This document shows positions 10,230-18,871 of a DNA stretch of 64,000 nt, in pieces. Made by a program: the position numbers and the translations under genes. Numbering within the stretch: position 1 is the stretch's first letter; the number at the start of each line of letters is the position of its first letter. The stretch is from Burkholderia pseudomultivorans (GTDB lineage Bacteria > Pseudomonadota > Gammaproteobacteria > Burkholderiales > Burkholderiaceae), in NCBI RefSeq assembly GCF_001718415.1, contig NZ_CP013378.1:3286001-3350000 (forward strand), written 5' to 3'. The notes beneath the pieces were generated by a model. That model was not told where the DNA came from. It searched no databases and saw only the letters and a program-made list of their open reading frames with translations.

Positions 10230-12707
10230 TCAATGCAGCGTCGGCGGCGCGCCGTCCGACGCCGGATCGGCGAGCGGACGCACGGAGCCTTCGACGATGC
10301 GTGCGCCGAAATCGCGCACGAGCTGCTGGACGAACGGATCGCCGTGAATCTCCTGCTCGGCTTCGCGCTGGCGCGCCGCGCGCGCGGCCGCGTCGAGCGC
10401 CGCCGCGGTGCGGCGCGCGGGCCCGACCTCGACCGTCACGTCGACGGGCTTGCCGAGCGCGTCGGCCAGCGCGGCCTTCAGCTTCGCGACCTGGGCCGCG
10501 TCCGCGTACTGCGGGACCGGCACCGACAATTTCAGCGTCGTGGCGTCGACGGCCGTCAGCTCGCTGTTGAACGCGAGCTGATAGGCGACGCCCTTGAGCG
10601 GCAGCCGCGCGGCGAGCGCCGGCCATTCGCCGTCGAAGCCGACCGGATCGAGCGCGATCGCGGGCGGCAGCGGACGCGTGTCGACCGGTGCGGCCGGCCG
10701 CGCTTCCGCCGGCGCGACGCGCACGTCGTCGGGGCCGCTGTCGAACACGGGCACGAAGCCGTCGTCGGGCGGGCCGCCGAACATCTCGTCGGCACTGAGC
10801 GGCACGTAATCGTCCGGCGGGATGTCCTCCCACGGCGGCGGCGCGTGGCGCGTGTCCGCGCCGGCCTGCGGCGCGCGGGCGGCGGCGCGCGGCGTCGGCA
10901 CCTGTACGGCCGGACGCGCCGGCGCCGGCTTCGCGGCGGCCGGCTGGGCCGCCGGCTTGGGTGCAGCGCCCGCGCGAGAACGATCGGACGACACGCGCAT
11001 CCCGGCGTTGCGCAGCACGTCGAGCGCGGCGGCCGCGCCGCCCGAACGGGCGGCCGGGCGCGCGGCGGACTCGGCCGGCGCGGCACGCGGCGCCGGTTCG
11101 GCCGGCGGTGCGGGCTCGTCATTGCGCTGCGCGGCGGCGGGCGATTGAGGTTCGCCCTCCTGCTGTGCAGCGACGAGCGGTTCCGGCGCGCTGCTTCGCT
11201 GTGCGCCGATTGGCGCGCCGGGTTCGGTGCCGTGCTGCGCGGCGGCGGAAGGTTCAGGTTCGGCGCGAACGGCAGCCGGCATATCGGCCTCGGCTGTCGC
11301 CGTTTCCGCTCGGGCACTTGCGTCCGACGGCGACATGGTTCCAGCGTCCGCCGCCTTCGCGGCGGGCGAAGCCGGCGCGGCTTGCGGCGCAGGCGCGGGC
11401 TTCATGGCCGGCCGAGCGGCCGTGTCGCCGCTCGGTTCCGGCGCAATCGCTACCGGACGTGCAACAGGCGCAGCCGGAGCAGCAGCTTGCGGGCGGGCGG
11501 CCGACGCCGGCGCTGCCGACACGGGCTTCGCCGCAGGCGCGGCCGACGCAGCCGCCGCCGCGCGCGGCGGCGCCACGGCCCGCGGCACCGACGGCTGACC
11601 GCCCGGCGCGCTGCCGGCGCTTACGCCCGGCTCGAACGCGAGCATGCGCAGCAGCGTCATCGTGAAACCGGCATATTCGTCCGGCGCGAGGCCGAGCTCC
11701 GCGCGGCCGACCGTGGCGATCTGATAGAACAGCTGCACCTGCTCGGGGCTCAGCGTCTCCGCGAAACGGCGCAGATCGGCCGCCTCCGGCCATTCGTCGA
11801 GCACCGAGCCGGGCGCGAACTGCGCCCACGCGATCCGGTGCAGCAGGCTCGCGAGATCCTGCAGCGCGGTGGAAAACGACAGGCTGCGCAGCGACATCTC
11901 GTCGGCGATCGCGAGGATCTCCGGGCCGCTGCCGGCCGCGAGCGCGTCGAGCAGGCGCACCATGTAGGTCTGGTCGAGCGCGCCGAGCATGCCCGACACC
12001 GCCGCTTCGGTCACCTCGTTCGCCGAATACGCGATCGCCTGGTCGGTCAGCGACAGCGCGTCGCGCATGCTGCCCTGCGCGGCGCGCGCGAGCAGGCGCA
12101 GCGCCTGCGGCTCGAACGTGATCTGCTCTTCGCCGAGGATCCGTTCGAGATGCGACACGATATGCCCGGCCGGCATCTGCTTCAGGTTGAACTGCAGACA
12201 GCGCGACAGCACGGTAACGGGGATCTTCTGCGGATCGGTCGTCGCGAGGATGAACTTGACGTGCGGCGGCGGCTCCTCGAGCGTCTTCAGCATCGCGTTG
12301 AACGCGTGGTTCGTCAGCATGTGCACTTCGTCGATCATGTAGACCTTGAAGCGCGCATCGACGGGCGCGTACACCGCGCGCTCGAGCAGCGCGGCCATTT
12401 CGTCGACGCCGCGATTGCTCGCGGCGTCCATTTCGACGTAGTCGACGAAGCGGCCTTCGTCGATCTCGCGGCACGCGCGGCAGACGCCGCACGGCTGCGA
12501 CGTGACGCCGGTTTCACAGTTGAGCGCTTTCGCGAAGATCCGCGACAGCGTCGTCTTGCCGACGCCGCGGGTACCGGTAAACAGATAGGCGTGATGGAGA
12601 CGCCCGCCGTCGAGCGCGTGCGTGAGCGCCCTGACGACGTGCTCCTGGCCGACGAGCGAAGCGAAATCCTTCGGACGCCACTTGCGTGCGAGAACTTGAT
12701 AGGTCAT
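10230..12707 (-). CDS. dnaX: DNA polymerase III subunits gamma/tau
   Basis: DnaX (825 aa) is the clamp-loader ATPase that ties the replisome together. The N terminus has Walker A ([10 protein letters not shown]), a zinc module ([16 protein letters not shown]) and the DEVHML box. Residues roughly 370-620 form a long Ala/Pro/Glu low-complexity linker, then a conserved tau C-terminal domain ([19 protein letters not shown]) precedes a charged tail. I see no A-rich slippery heptamer of the E. coli kind, so gamma formation by frameshifting is not evident. First gene of the dnaX-ybaB-recR operon. Confidence 0.95.
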   Translation of the reverse strand: MTYQVLARKWRPKDFASLVGQEHVVRALTHALDGGRLHHAYLFTGTRGVGKTTLSRIFAKALNCETGVTSQPCGVCRACREIDEGRFVDYVEMDAASNRGVDEMAALLERAVYAPVDARFKVYMIDEVHMLTNHAFNAMLKTLEEPPPHVKFILATTDPQKIPVTVLSRCLQFNLKQMPAGHIVSHLERILGEEQITFEPQALRLLARAAQGSMRDALSLTDQAIAYSANEVTEAAVSGMLGALDQTYMVRLLDALAAGSGPEILAIADEMSLRSLSFSTALQDLASLLHRIAWAQFAPGSVLDEWPEAADLRRFAETLSPEQVQLFYQIATVGRAELGLAPDEYAGFTMTLLRMLAFEPGVSAGSAPGGQPSVPRAVAPPRAAAAASAAPAAKPVSAAPASAARPQAAAPAAPVARPVAIAPEPSGDTAARPAMKPAPAPQAAPASPAAKAADAGTMSPSDASARAETATAEADMPAAVRAEPEPSAAAQHGTEPGAPIGAQRSSAPEPLVAAQQEGEPQSPAAAQRNDEPAPPAEPAPRAAPAESAARPAARSGGAAAALDVLRNAGMRVSSDRSRAGAAPKPAAQPAAAKPAPARPAVQVPTPRAAARAPQAGADTRHAPPPWEDIPPDDYVPLSADEMFGGPPDDGFVPVFDSGPDDVRVAPAEARPAAPVDTRPLPPAIALDPVGFDGEWPALAARLPLKGVAYQLAFNSELTAVDATTLKLSVPVPQYADAAQVAKLKAALADALGKPVDVTVEVGPARRTAAALDAAARAARQREAEQEIHGDPFVQQLVRDFGARIVEGSVRPLADPASDGAPPTLH

Positions 12708-12883
12708 CGGGAAATTGTATCAGCAACGCTGCGTCGCGCCGACACGCGAAACGGCGTCGGCAGCCGCATTGCACGCCGCGCGTCGCGCGCCGGAAAACGA
12801 CCGGCGAAACGAACGCGAAACGAAACGCATCGGCGTCGACGAACCAACGGTCGCGCAGCGAAACGAAAAACCAGCGGGAGAAA

Positions 12884-12908
12884 TAAAAATCGCCCGACGA
12901 ACGGGGCG
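12884..12908 (-). terminator. intrinsic terminator after the SRP RNA gene
   Basis: On the minus strand CGCCC and GGGCG form a stem with an 8-base loop, followed by A then five T. It begins about 10 bases after the SRP RNA 3' end. Confidence 0.65.
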
Positions 12909-12916
12909 AGATGGAA

Positions 12917-13016
12917 GGTGACGAGCCCAACCCTCGGCACTGGCGGAAAACGGCTGTGGCTGCTTCGTTCCCGACCTGACCAGGTTCACCGGCCCACCAT
13001 GCGAGGAGGCCCGTCA
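12917..13016 (-). ncRNA. ffs: signal recognition particle RNA, small bacterial type (4.5S)
   Basis: The minus strand carries the conserved SRP core: GGTCAGGTCGGGAACGAAGC followed closely by AGCCACAGC, which is the Ffh-binding symmetric/asymmetric loop region with its GGAA-type tetraloop neighbourhood. Flanking arms (GGGCCTCC at the 5' end, GGGTTGGGC at the 3' end) pair to close the hairpin. It forms the RNA scaffold of the particle that targets nascent membrane proteins with Ffh. The ends are estimated to within a few bases. An extended -10 (TGATAGAAT, TAGAAT at 13023-13028) lies seven bases upstream of the proposed 5' end. Confidence 0.92.
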
Positions 13017-13022
13017 CGGCGT

Positions 13023-13030
13023 ATTCTATC
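13023..13030 (-). promoter_or_regulatory. extended -10 element of the SRP RNA promoter
   Basis: TG-A-TAGAAT on the minus strand, about seven bases upstream of the predicted SRP RNA start. No good -35 hexamer is visible, consistent with an extended -10 promoter. Confidence 0.5.
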
Positions 13031-13404
13031 ACCGCTTCAAACCCAATGCGACAGTTTGTTCGCGTCGATGCGACCGAACCCTCCAGGCAGCCGAAACCGG
13101 CTCGCGCGCGCAGCTGCGCTGTTGTCGCTCTTGTAATTGGCGAGCTCACCTCCACCTGTTGCATGCACCGGCCGGACGGCGCGTCGTACCCCTACTCGCG
13201 AAGCGGCTACTATCGCCGCCCGCAGCAGATAGCAATTTAGGCTAATATGACGCCCGAACGACCCGCGAGCCGCGGTATGCAGCGCTTACGCCCTTCTTTC
13301 CCGGAGAGCGGAGCTACCTGCCGCAGCGGCCGGCAGCCCTCGGCGGCCGGTACGCCGCAACGCGCGAAGCAGGCAGTCCCCGAACCGAAAGAGGTATTGA
13401 CCCA
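13031..13404. other. intergenic region between the SRP RNA gene and trxA
   Basis: About 370 bp with no convincing gene. It contains a possible -10 for trxA (TAATAT, 13243-13248) without a clear -35, which would give a long GC-rich leader before the ATG at 13405. Short open frames here have no ribosome binding sites. Confidence 0.4.
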
Positions 13405-13731
13405 ATGAGCGAACAGATCAAACACATCAGCGACGCATCGTTCGAACAGGACGTCGTCAAATCCGACAAGCCCGTGCTCGTCGACTTCTGGGCCGAATGG
13501 TGCGGCCCGTGCAAGATGATCGCCCCGATCCTCGACGAAGTCGCGAAGGACTACGGCGACAAGCTGCAGATCGCGAAGATCAACGTCGACGACAACCAGG
13601 CGACGCCGGCCAAATTCGGCGTGCGCGGCATCCCGACGCTGATCCTGTTCAAGAACGGCGCGGCCGCCGCGCAGAAGGTCGGCGCGCTGTCGAAGTCGCA
13701 GCTCACCGCATTCCTGGACAGCCACCTGTAA
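13405..13731 (+). CDS. trxA: thioredoxin TrxA
   Basis: TrxA (108 aa) is the cytoplasmic disulfide reductase. The active site WCGPCK (C33, C36) and the cis-proline segment GIPTLILF are intact, and length is standard. It keeps ribonucleotide reductase, peroxiredoxins and other proteins reduced. It is followed by a 14-bp perfect hairpin and then rho on the same strand, a common trxA-rho arrangement. Confidence 0.97.
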   Translation: MSEQIKHISDASFEQDVVKSDKPVLVDFWAEWCGPCKMIAPILDEVAKDYGDKLQIAKINVDDNQATPAKFGVRGIPTLILFKNGAAAAQKVGALSKSQLTAFLDSHL

Positions 13732-13745
13732 TCACCGGTCGTCCC

Positions 13746-13777
13746 GCGGACGTGTTGTCTACCGACAACACGTCCGC
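13746..13777 (+). repeat. perfect 14-bp hairpin between trxA and rho
   Basis: GCGGACGTGTTGTC and its exact reverse complement are separated by TACC. There is no T tract after it, so it is not a canonical intrinsic terminator. It could stabilise the trxA 3' end, pause transcription or take part in rho leader control. Confidence 0.7.
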
Positions 13778-13818
13778 CGTCAAGCCGCCGATCGGCCGCT
13801 CAAGCGCGAATCGGCGTA

Positions 13819-13827
13819 TGCTAGAAT
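13819..13827 (+). promoter_or_regulatory. candidate extended -10 promoter element for rho
   Basis: TGCTAGAAT (TG-N-TAGAAT) lies about 100 bp before the rho start, with no clear -35. It would give rho a roughly 95-nt leader. Confidence 0.45.
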
Positions 13828-13928
13828 CAAAAAACGTCGACAAGACGCATTTAAGTCTCTGAGCGCTTCCGCTCGCCCTCCTCCCTTTATTTCTTTTCGT
13901 CGCTTCTCCTCCCTGGCGGGTTCTCCGT

Positions 13929-15191
13929 ATGCATTTATCCGAGCTCAAGTCTCTGCACGTCTCCGAACTGATCGAAATGGCCAACGGCCTGGAGATCGAA
14001 AACGCGAACCGCCTGCGCAAGCAGGAGCTGATGTTCGCCATTCTCAAAAAGCGCGCCAAGACGGGAGAGACGATCTTCGGCGACGGTACGCTCGAAGTGC
14101 TGCCGGACGGCTTCGGCTTCCTGCGCTCGCCGGAAATGTCGTACCTCGCGAGCACCGACGACATCTACATCAGCCCGTCGCAGATCCGCCGCTTCAACCT
14201 GCACACCGGCGACACGATCGAAGGCGAAGTCCGTACGCCGAAGGACGGCGAGCGCTACTTCGCGCTGGTGAAGGTCGACAAAGTCAACGGGCAGCCGCCC
14301 GAGGCCTCGAAACACAAGATCATGTTCGAGAACCTCACGCCGCTGCACCCGAACAAGCCGCTGTCGCTCGAGCGCGAAATGCGCGGCGAGGAAAACGTCA
14401 CGGGCCGCATCATCGACATGATCGCGCCGATCGGCAAGGGCCAGCGCGGCCTGCTCGTCGCATCGCCGAAGTCCGGCAAGACCGTGATGCTCCAGCACAT
14501 CGCGCATGCGATCAAGCAGAACCACCCGGACGTGATCCTGTTCGTGCTGCTGATCGACGAGCGCCCTGAAGAAGTGACCGAAATGCAGCGCTCGGTCGCC
14601 GGCGAAGTGATCGCGTCGACCTTCGACGAACCGGCCACGCGTCACGTGCAGGTCGCCGAAATGGTGATCGAGAAGGCCAAGCGCCTCGTCGAGATGAAGC
14701 ACGACGTCGTGATCCTGCTCGACTCGATCACGCGTCTCGCCCGCGCCTACAACACCGTGATCCCGGCGTCGGGCAAGGTGCTGACGGGCGGTGTGGACGC
14801 GAACGCGCTGCAGCGCCCGAAGCGCTTTTTCGGCGCGGCGCGCAACATCGAGGAAGGCGGTTCGCTGACGATCATCGGCACCGCGCTGATCGAAACCGGC
14901 AGCCGCATGGACGACGTGATCTACGAAGAGTTCAAGGGCACCGGCAACATGGAAGTGCACCTCGAGCGCCGTCTCGCGGAAAAGCGCGTGTACCCGTCGA
15001 TCAACCTGAACAAGTCGGGCACGCGCCGCGAGGAAATGCTGATCAAGCCCGAAATTCTTCAGAAGATCTGGGTGCTGCGCAAGTTCATCCACGACATGGA
15101 CGAAGTCGAGGCGATGGAATTCCTGCTCGACAAGATCCGCCAGACGAAGAGCAACTCCGAGTTCTTCGACCTGATGCGCCGCGGCGGCTAA
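13929..15191 (+). CDS. rho: transcription termination factor Rho
   Basis: Rho (420 aa) is the hexameric RNA-dependent ATPase that ends transcription. The N-terminal helical domain starts [18 protein letters not shown]. The cold-shock-like RNA-binding domain contains [16 protein letters not shown], and the ATPase domain has Walker A SPKSGKT (179-185) and the [11 protein letters not shown] segment. All conserved parts are present and the length matches E. coli Rho (419 aa). It is followed by a strong terminator. Confidence 0.97.
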   Translation: MHLSELKSLHVSELIEMANGLEIENANRLRKQELMFAILKKRAKTGETIFGDGTLEVLPDGFGFLRSPEMSYLASTDDIYISPSQIRRFNLHTGDTIEGEVRTPKDGERYFALVKVDKVNGQPPEASKHKIMFENLTPLHPNKPLSLEREMRGEENVTGRIIDMIAPIGKGQRGLLVASPKSGKTVMLQHIAHAIKQNHPDVILFVLLIDERPEEVTEMQRSVAGEVIASTFDEPATRHVQVAEMVIEKAKRLVEMKHDVVILLDSITRLARAYNTVIPASGKVLTGGVDANALQRPKRFFGAARNIEEGGSLTIIGTALIETGSRMDDVIYEEFKGTGNMEVHLERRLAEKRVYPSINLNKSGTRREEMLIKPEILQKIWVLRKFIHDMDEVEAMEFLLDKIRQTKSNSEFFDLMRRGG

Positions 15192-15212
15192 GCGCCGTTC
15201 CGCCCGCCACCG

Positions 15213-15249
15213 ACGGCCGCCCGAGCGTTTCGCCCGGCGGCCGTTTTTT
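15213..15249 (+). terminator. intrinsic terminator after rho
   Basis: ACGGCCGCC and GGCGGCCGT form a stem, followed by a run of T. It lies about 20 bases after the rho stop. Confidence 0.8.
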
Positions 15250-15259
15250 CGCGTCAACC

Positions 15260-15289
15260 TGTACGCGAACGTACACGTTTATCTATAAT
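15260..15289 (+). promoter_or_regulatory. palindromic operator and -10 box upstream of the MerR-MFS pair
   Basis: TGTACGCGAACGTACA (15260-15275) is a perfect 6+4+6 inverted repeat directly upstream of TATAAT (15284-15289). This placement suits binding by the MerR-family product of the next gene. The -35 is not clear. Confidence 0.55.
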
Positions 15290-15323
15290 CGAGCCGTTAC
15301 CTGCACCGAATCGATCCCGCCCG

Positions 15324-15824
15324 ATGTCGAACCCCGCCCCCGCCTTGCTGCTGACCGTCGGCGACGCCGCCGCGCGGCTCGGCGTCACGCCGCGCACGCT
15401 GAAGTATTACGAGGAGCGCGGGCTCGTCACGCCATCGCGCAGCGAGGGCCGCTACCGGCTCTACGACGAAGCCGATCTCGAGCGCTTCGCGCGCATCCTG
15501 CGGCTGCGCGCGCTCGGCTTCTCGCTGCACGGCATCACCGAGATGCTGAAGCGGCCGCTGGAGGAAACCGGCGACGGGCGGCGGCGCTATTCGGACGCGT
15601 CGCTGCGCGAGATCCGCGCGGGTCTCGCCGAACAGATCGGCACGCTCGATCGACGCATCGCGGCGGTCCAGCGCGAGCTGAAGGAAGCCGTCGCGCTGCG
15701 CAAGGAACTGCAGCACGACATCGACTACGTCGAACGGCGCCTCGCCGGCGAGAACGCCGATGCGCTGATCGCGCAGCGGCAGGCCGAAGCCGGCGCGCGG
15801 CGCACGCGCAAGGATCGCGAATGA
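15324..15824 (+). CDS. MerR family transcriptional regulator
   Basis: This 166-aa regulator has the MerR winged helix at the N terminus (TVGDAAARLGVTPRTLKYYEERGL), a second helix region (YRLYDEADLERFARIL), then a dimerising coiled coil to about residue 140. There is no cysteine set for metal sensing, so a small-molecule or drug ligand is more likely. Its last codons overlap the start of the MFS gene (ATGA), so the pair is one operon and the regulator probably controls the transporter. Confidence 0.9.
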   Translation: MSNPAPALLLTVGDAAARLGVTPRTLKYYEERGLVTPSRSEGRYRLYDEADLERFARILRLRALGFSLHGITEMLKRPLEETGDGRRRYSDASLREIRAGLAEQIGTLDRRIAAVQRELKEAVALRKELQHDIDYVERRLAGENADALIAQRQAEAGARRTRKDRE

Positions 15825-17377
15825 GCGCGGTGCCGGGCCGCCCGTCGTCATGGAGCCGCGCGAACCTGCGCGCGGACCTGTTCCCCTGGGCGCTCGCACT
15901 CGTCACCGGCATCGACTACTTCGACAACGCGATCTTCTCGTTCTTCGCCAGCTATATCGCGGGCGGCATCAACGCGTCGCCGGACGAGCTCGTGTGGTCG
16001 TCGAGCGCGTATGCGGTCACGGCGGTGCTCGGCATCCTGCAGCAGCAATGGTGGGTCGACCGACTCGGTCATCGCCGCTACGTCGCCGGCTGCATGCTGA
16101 TGTTCTCGCTCGGCGCGGTCGCGGCCGCGCTCGCCGATACGTCGCTCGAACTCGCGTTCGCGCGCGGCTTCCAGGGCTATTTCATCGGCCCGATGATGGG
16201 CGCATGCCGGATCCTGATCCAGATCAGCTTCAAGCCGCAGGCGCGGCCGCCCGCGACGCGCGCGTTCCTGATCATGATCCTGCTCGGCAGCGCGCTCGCG
16301 CCGATCGTCGGCGGGCTGCTGGTCGCGCACTCGACATGGCGCGCGCTGTTCGCGTGCAGCGCGCCGGCCGGCGTCGCGTTTGCGATCCTCGCGCTGCTCA
16401 CGCTGCCCGACTCGGGCCGCACGCCCGACGGCGAACGCGGCTCCGGGCATTTCTGGCCGTACGTCGTGTTCGCGCTCGCGCAGGGCGCGCTGCAGATCGT
16501 GCTGCAGCAGGTGCACTACCAGCTCTACAGCGGCTCGCCGATGCTGATCTTCCTGACGGCCGCCGGCCTCGGCGCGCTCGCGTGGTTCGCGTATCACCAG
16601 TGGCACCACCCGACGCCGCTCGTGCGGCTGCACGCGTTTCGCGAGCGCACGTTCCAGATCGGGCTGCTGCTCTACATGTTCTATTACTACGAGACGACCG
16701 GCTTCAGCTACCTGACCTCGCGCTTTCTCGAATCGGGCCTCGGCTATCCGGTCGAGAACGCCGGGCGCCTGGTCGGCACGATGTCGCTGATTTCGGCCAC
16801 CGCGCTGTTCGCGTACCTGCGCTACGCGAAGCACGTCACGCACAAGAAATGGTTCATCGTGCCGGGTTTCGCGATCGCGATCGCCGCCGCGCTGTGGATG
16901 ACGCGCCTCACGCCGCAGGTCGGCGAAGCCGCGCTGATCGTGCCGCTGCTGCTGCGCGGGCTGCTGTTGCTGTTCATCGTGCTGCCGGTCGCAAACCTGA
17001 CGTTCCGGATCTTCGCGATCGACGAGTACACGCACGGCTACCGGCTGAAGAACATCGTGCGGCAGCTGACGATCTCGTTCGCGACGTCGTCGGTGATCAT
17101 CGTCGAGCAACACCGGCTCGCGCTGCACCAGACACGGCTCGTCGAGCGCGCGAACGTGTTCGACCCGCTGTTCGCGCAGACGCTCGACGCACTCGCGCGC
17201 GGCTATGCGGCCGCCGGCCATGCAGCGACCGAAGCGCACGGGCTCGCGATCGCGTCGATCGCACGAATGGTCGCGCAGCAGGCGTCGTTCCTCGCGTCGC
17301 TCGACGGTTTCTATTTCCTGGCCGGCGTCGCGCTGGTCGGCGGCCTGTTCGCGGCATGGCAAAAAGAGATCGATTGA
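15821..17377 (+). CDS. MFS transporter (DHA2-like efflux permease)
   Basis: This 518-aa polytopic protein has about 14 predicted membrane segments. The MFS loop motif appears as WVDRLGHRRYV, and a motif C-like segment (LLGSALAPIVGG) lies in the fifth helix, which points to a proton-driven exporter. Substrate is unknown. It is translationally coupled to the upstream MerR gene, suggesting inducible efflux. The C terminus ends in a short cytoplasmic tail; the mtfA gene follows 37 bp later. Confidence 0.88.
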   Translation: MSAVPGRPSSWSRANLRADLFPWALALVTGIDYFDNAIFSFFASYIAGGINASPDELVWSSSAYAVTAVLGILQQQWWVDRLGHRRYVAGCMLMFSLGAVAAALADTSLELAFARGFQGYFIGPMMGACRILIQISFKPQARPPATRAFLIMILLGSALAPIVGGLLVAHSTWRALFACSAPAGVAFAILALLTLPDSGRTPDGERGSGHFWPYVVFALAQGALQIVLQQVHYQLYSGSPMLIFLTAAGLGALAWFAYHQWHHPTPLVRLHAFRERTFQIGLLLYMFYYYETTGFSYLTSRFLESGLGYPVENAGRLVGTMSLISATALFAYLRYAKHVTHKKWFIVPGFAIAIAAALWMTRLTPQVGEAALIVPLLLRGLLLLFIVLPVANLTFRIFAIDEYTHGYRLKNIVRQLTISFATSSVIIVEQHRLALHQTRLVERANVFDPLFAQTLDALARGYAAAGHAATEAHGLAIASIARMVAQQASFLASLDGFYFLAGVALVGGLFAAWQKEID

Positions 17378-17414
17378 GTTAAAAGACAGGCTTTGCATTC
17401 CCGCACGCCGCCTC

Positions 17415-18248
17415 ATGCTCTCGAAACTGACCCGCTGGCTCGACGATCGCCGCCGCGACCGCGCGCTGCGCAGCCATCCGATTCCCGATGCGCTGTGGCG
17501 CGACACCGTCGAGCGCCTGCCGTTCCTGGACGCGCTCGCGCCCGACGATCTCGCCCGGCTGCGCGAGCTGACGAGCCTGTTCATCGCGAAGAAATCGTTT
17601 TCGACCGCGCACGGCCTCGAACTGACCGACGCGATGGTCGTCGCGATCGCCGTGCAGGCCTGCCTGCCCGTGCTGAACCTCGACCTGTCGCTGTACGACG
17701 GCTGGGTCGGCGTGGTCGTCTATCCGGGCGAATTCGTGATCCGCAAGACCGTGCAGGACGAGGACGGCGTCGTGCACGAAGTCGAGCAGGACGCGAGCGG
17801 CGAGGCGTGGGAAGGCGGCCCCGTGATCCTGTCGTGGGAAGACGCGCAGATGACGGACGGCCGCGACGCGTACAACGTCGTGATCCACGAGTTCGCGCAC
17901 AAGATCGACATGGTCAACGGCGCGGCCGACGGCTATCCGCCGCTGTTTCGCCGCTGGCACGCGCCGCACCTCGACGCGCAGGCGTGGGCCGACGTGTTCG
18001 AACACGCGTACGACCAGTTCTGCGCGCGGGTCGACGCGGTACCGGACCGCGCGTGGGCGCGCTTCGAGCGCGATTCGCTGATCGATCCGTATGCGGCCGA
18101 CCATCCGTCCGAGTTCTTCGCCGTCTGCAGCGAGGCGCTGTTCGTGCGGCCCCGCGCGTTCGAGTCCGAATTTCCGGAGCTGTATAGACTGCTTGCCCGC
18201 TATTACCGGCAAGACCCGGCCCGGACCGGCGCGCTCGAGCCGGCGTGA
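17415..18248 (+). CDS. mtfA: MtfA-like zinc-dependent peptidase (M90 family)
   Basis: This 277-aa protein resembles E. coli MtfA, the Mlc titration factor and a cytosolic aminopeptidase. The HEFAHKID motif (HExxH zinc site) is intact, with a downstream Glu in the PSEFFAVCSEALF segment as the likely third ligand. In enterics MtfA binds the repressor Mlc and affects glucose uptake; whether that applies here is unknown. The ATG at 17415 is chosen because the sequence resembles family N termini from MLSKLTRWL onward. Confidence 0.88.
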   Translation: MLSKLTRWLDDRRRDRALRSHPIPDALWRDTVERLPFLDALAPDDLARLRELTSLFIAKKSFSTAHGLELTDAMVVAIAVQACLPVLNLDLSLYDGWVGVVVYPGEFVIRKTVQDEDGVVHEVEQDASGEAWEGGPVILSWEDAQMTDGRDAYNVVIHEFAHKIDMVNGAADGYPPLFRRWHAPHLDAQAWADVFEHAYDQFCARVDAVPDRAWARFERDSLIDPYAADHPSEFFAVCSEALFVRPRAFESEFPELYRLLARYYRQDPARTGALEPA

Positions 18249-18278
18249 AAATTAATCGCCAACCGTCTGATTTTCTGG

Positions 18279-18284
18279 CATAAT
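18279..18284 (+). promoter_or_regulatory. candidate -10 box for rpmE2
   Basis: CATAAT lies about 120 bp before the rpmE2 start. The -35 is poor, and the long leader could hold autogenous control elements, but I cannot define one. Confidence 0.35.
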
Positions 18285-18405
18285 CGCCGTTTTTCGACCT
18301 TAGGCAAGTGGCTCGCGCCGAGCTTGACGTCGGCCGAAACGCGCGAATGGCGCGGCTCGGCACGGCAAGGCGGCGGGTTGGCTACCGCTCTCACCAAGGA
18401 AAATC

Positions 18406-18669
18406 ATGAAACCTGGCATTCACCCGGATTACCGCGAAGTCGTCTTCCAAGACATGTCGAACGGCTTCAAGTTCATCACGCGCTCGACGATCCAGACGCG
18501 TGAAACCATCGAACTCGACGGCAAGACCTACCCGCTCGCCAAGATCGAAGTGTCGTCGGAATCGCACTCGTTCTACACGGGTCAGCAAAAGATCATGGAC
18601 ACGGCCGGCCGCGTCGAGAAGTTCAAGAACAAGTTCGGTTCGCGCGCAAGCGGCAAGGTCGCGAAGTAA
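18406..18669 (+). CDS. rpmE2: 50S ribosomal protein L31, type B (zinc-free form)
   Basis: This 87-aa L31 has the type B sequence ([20 protein letters not shown]) and an IDTAG-like C-terminal [15 protein letters not shown]. It contains no cysteine, so it is the zinc-independent paralogue type. In many bacteria this form replaces the CxxC-containing L31 under zinc limitation. No Zur-type palindrome is obvious upstream. The gene stands alone between a promoter-like region and a strong terminator. Confidence 0.95.
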   Translation: MKPGIHPDYREVVFQDMSNGFKFITRSTIQTRETIELDGKTYPLAKIEVSSESHSFYTGQQKIMDTAGRVEKFKNKFGSRASGKVAK

Positions 18670-18694
18670 GCTTCGCACCGCACCGGTACCGCAC

Positions 18695-18723
18695 AAAAGG
18701 GCAGCCTCGGCTGCCCTTTTTTG
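18695..18723 (+). terminator. intrinsic terminator after rpmE2
   Basis: AGGGCAGCC and GGCTGCCCT form a stem with a minimal loop, followed by six T. Confidence 0.85.
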
Positions 18724-18768
18724 TCTCTGCCGCCCGCCCGGCCGCCGTCCGAGCGCCCGGGCAGCCAC

Positions 18769-18798
18769 CTGACGCGCAACGGCCGGCGCGTCTACAAT
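18769..18798 (+). promoter_or_regulatory. candidate sigma-70 promoter for the GT39-MATE pair
   Basis: CTGACG (18769-18774) and TACAAT (18793-18798) are separated by 18 bp. This is downstream of the rpmE2 terminator. Confidence 0.45.
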
Positions 18799-18871
18799 GC
18801 CGGATGCTCGAAACCGGCTCGGCCGCGCGCGATCGCGCCGGCCGCCTGCTCATAACAAATCGCTCATCTGC

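Noticed and set aside
10230..12707. Programmed frameshift site in dnaX for gamma subunit
   Set aside because: No A-rich slippery heptamer of the E. coli type was found in the coding strand.
9627..13136. 1169-codon plus-strand open frame opposite dnaX, ybaB and recR
   Set aside because: Arg-rich low-complexity translation spanning several real genes and the SRP RNA; no ribosome binding site or homology.
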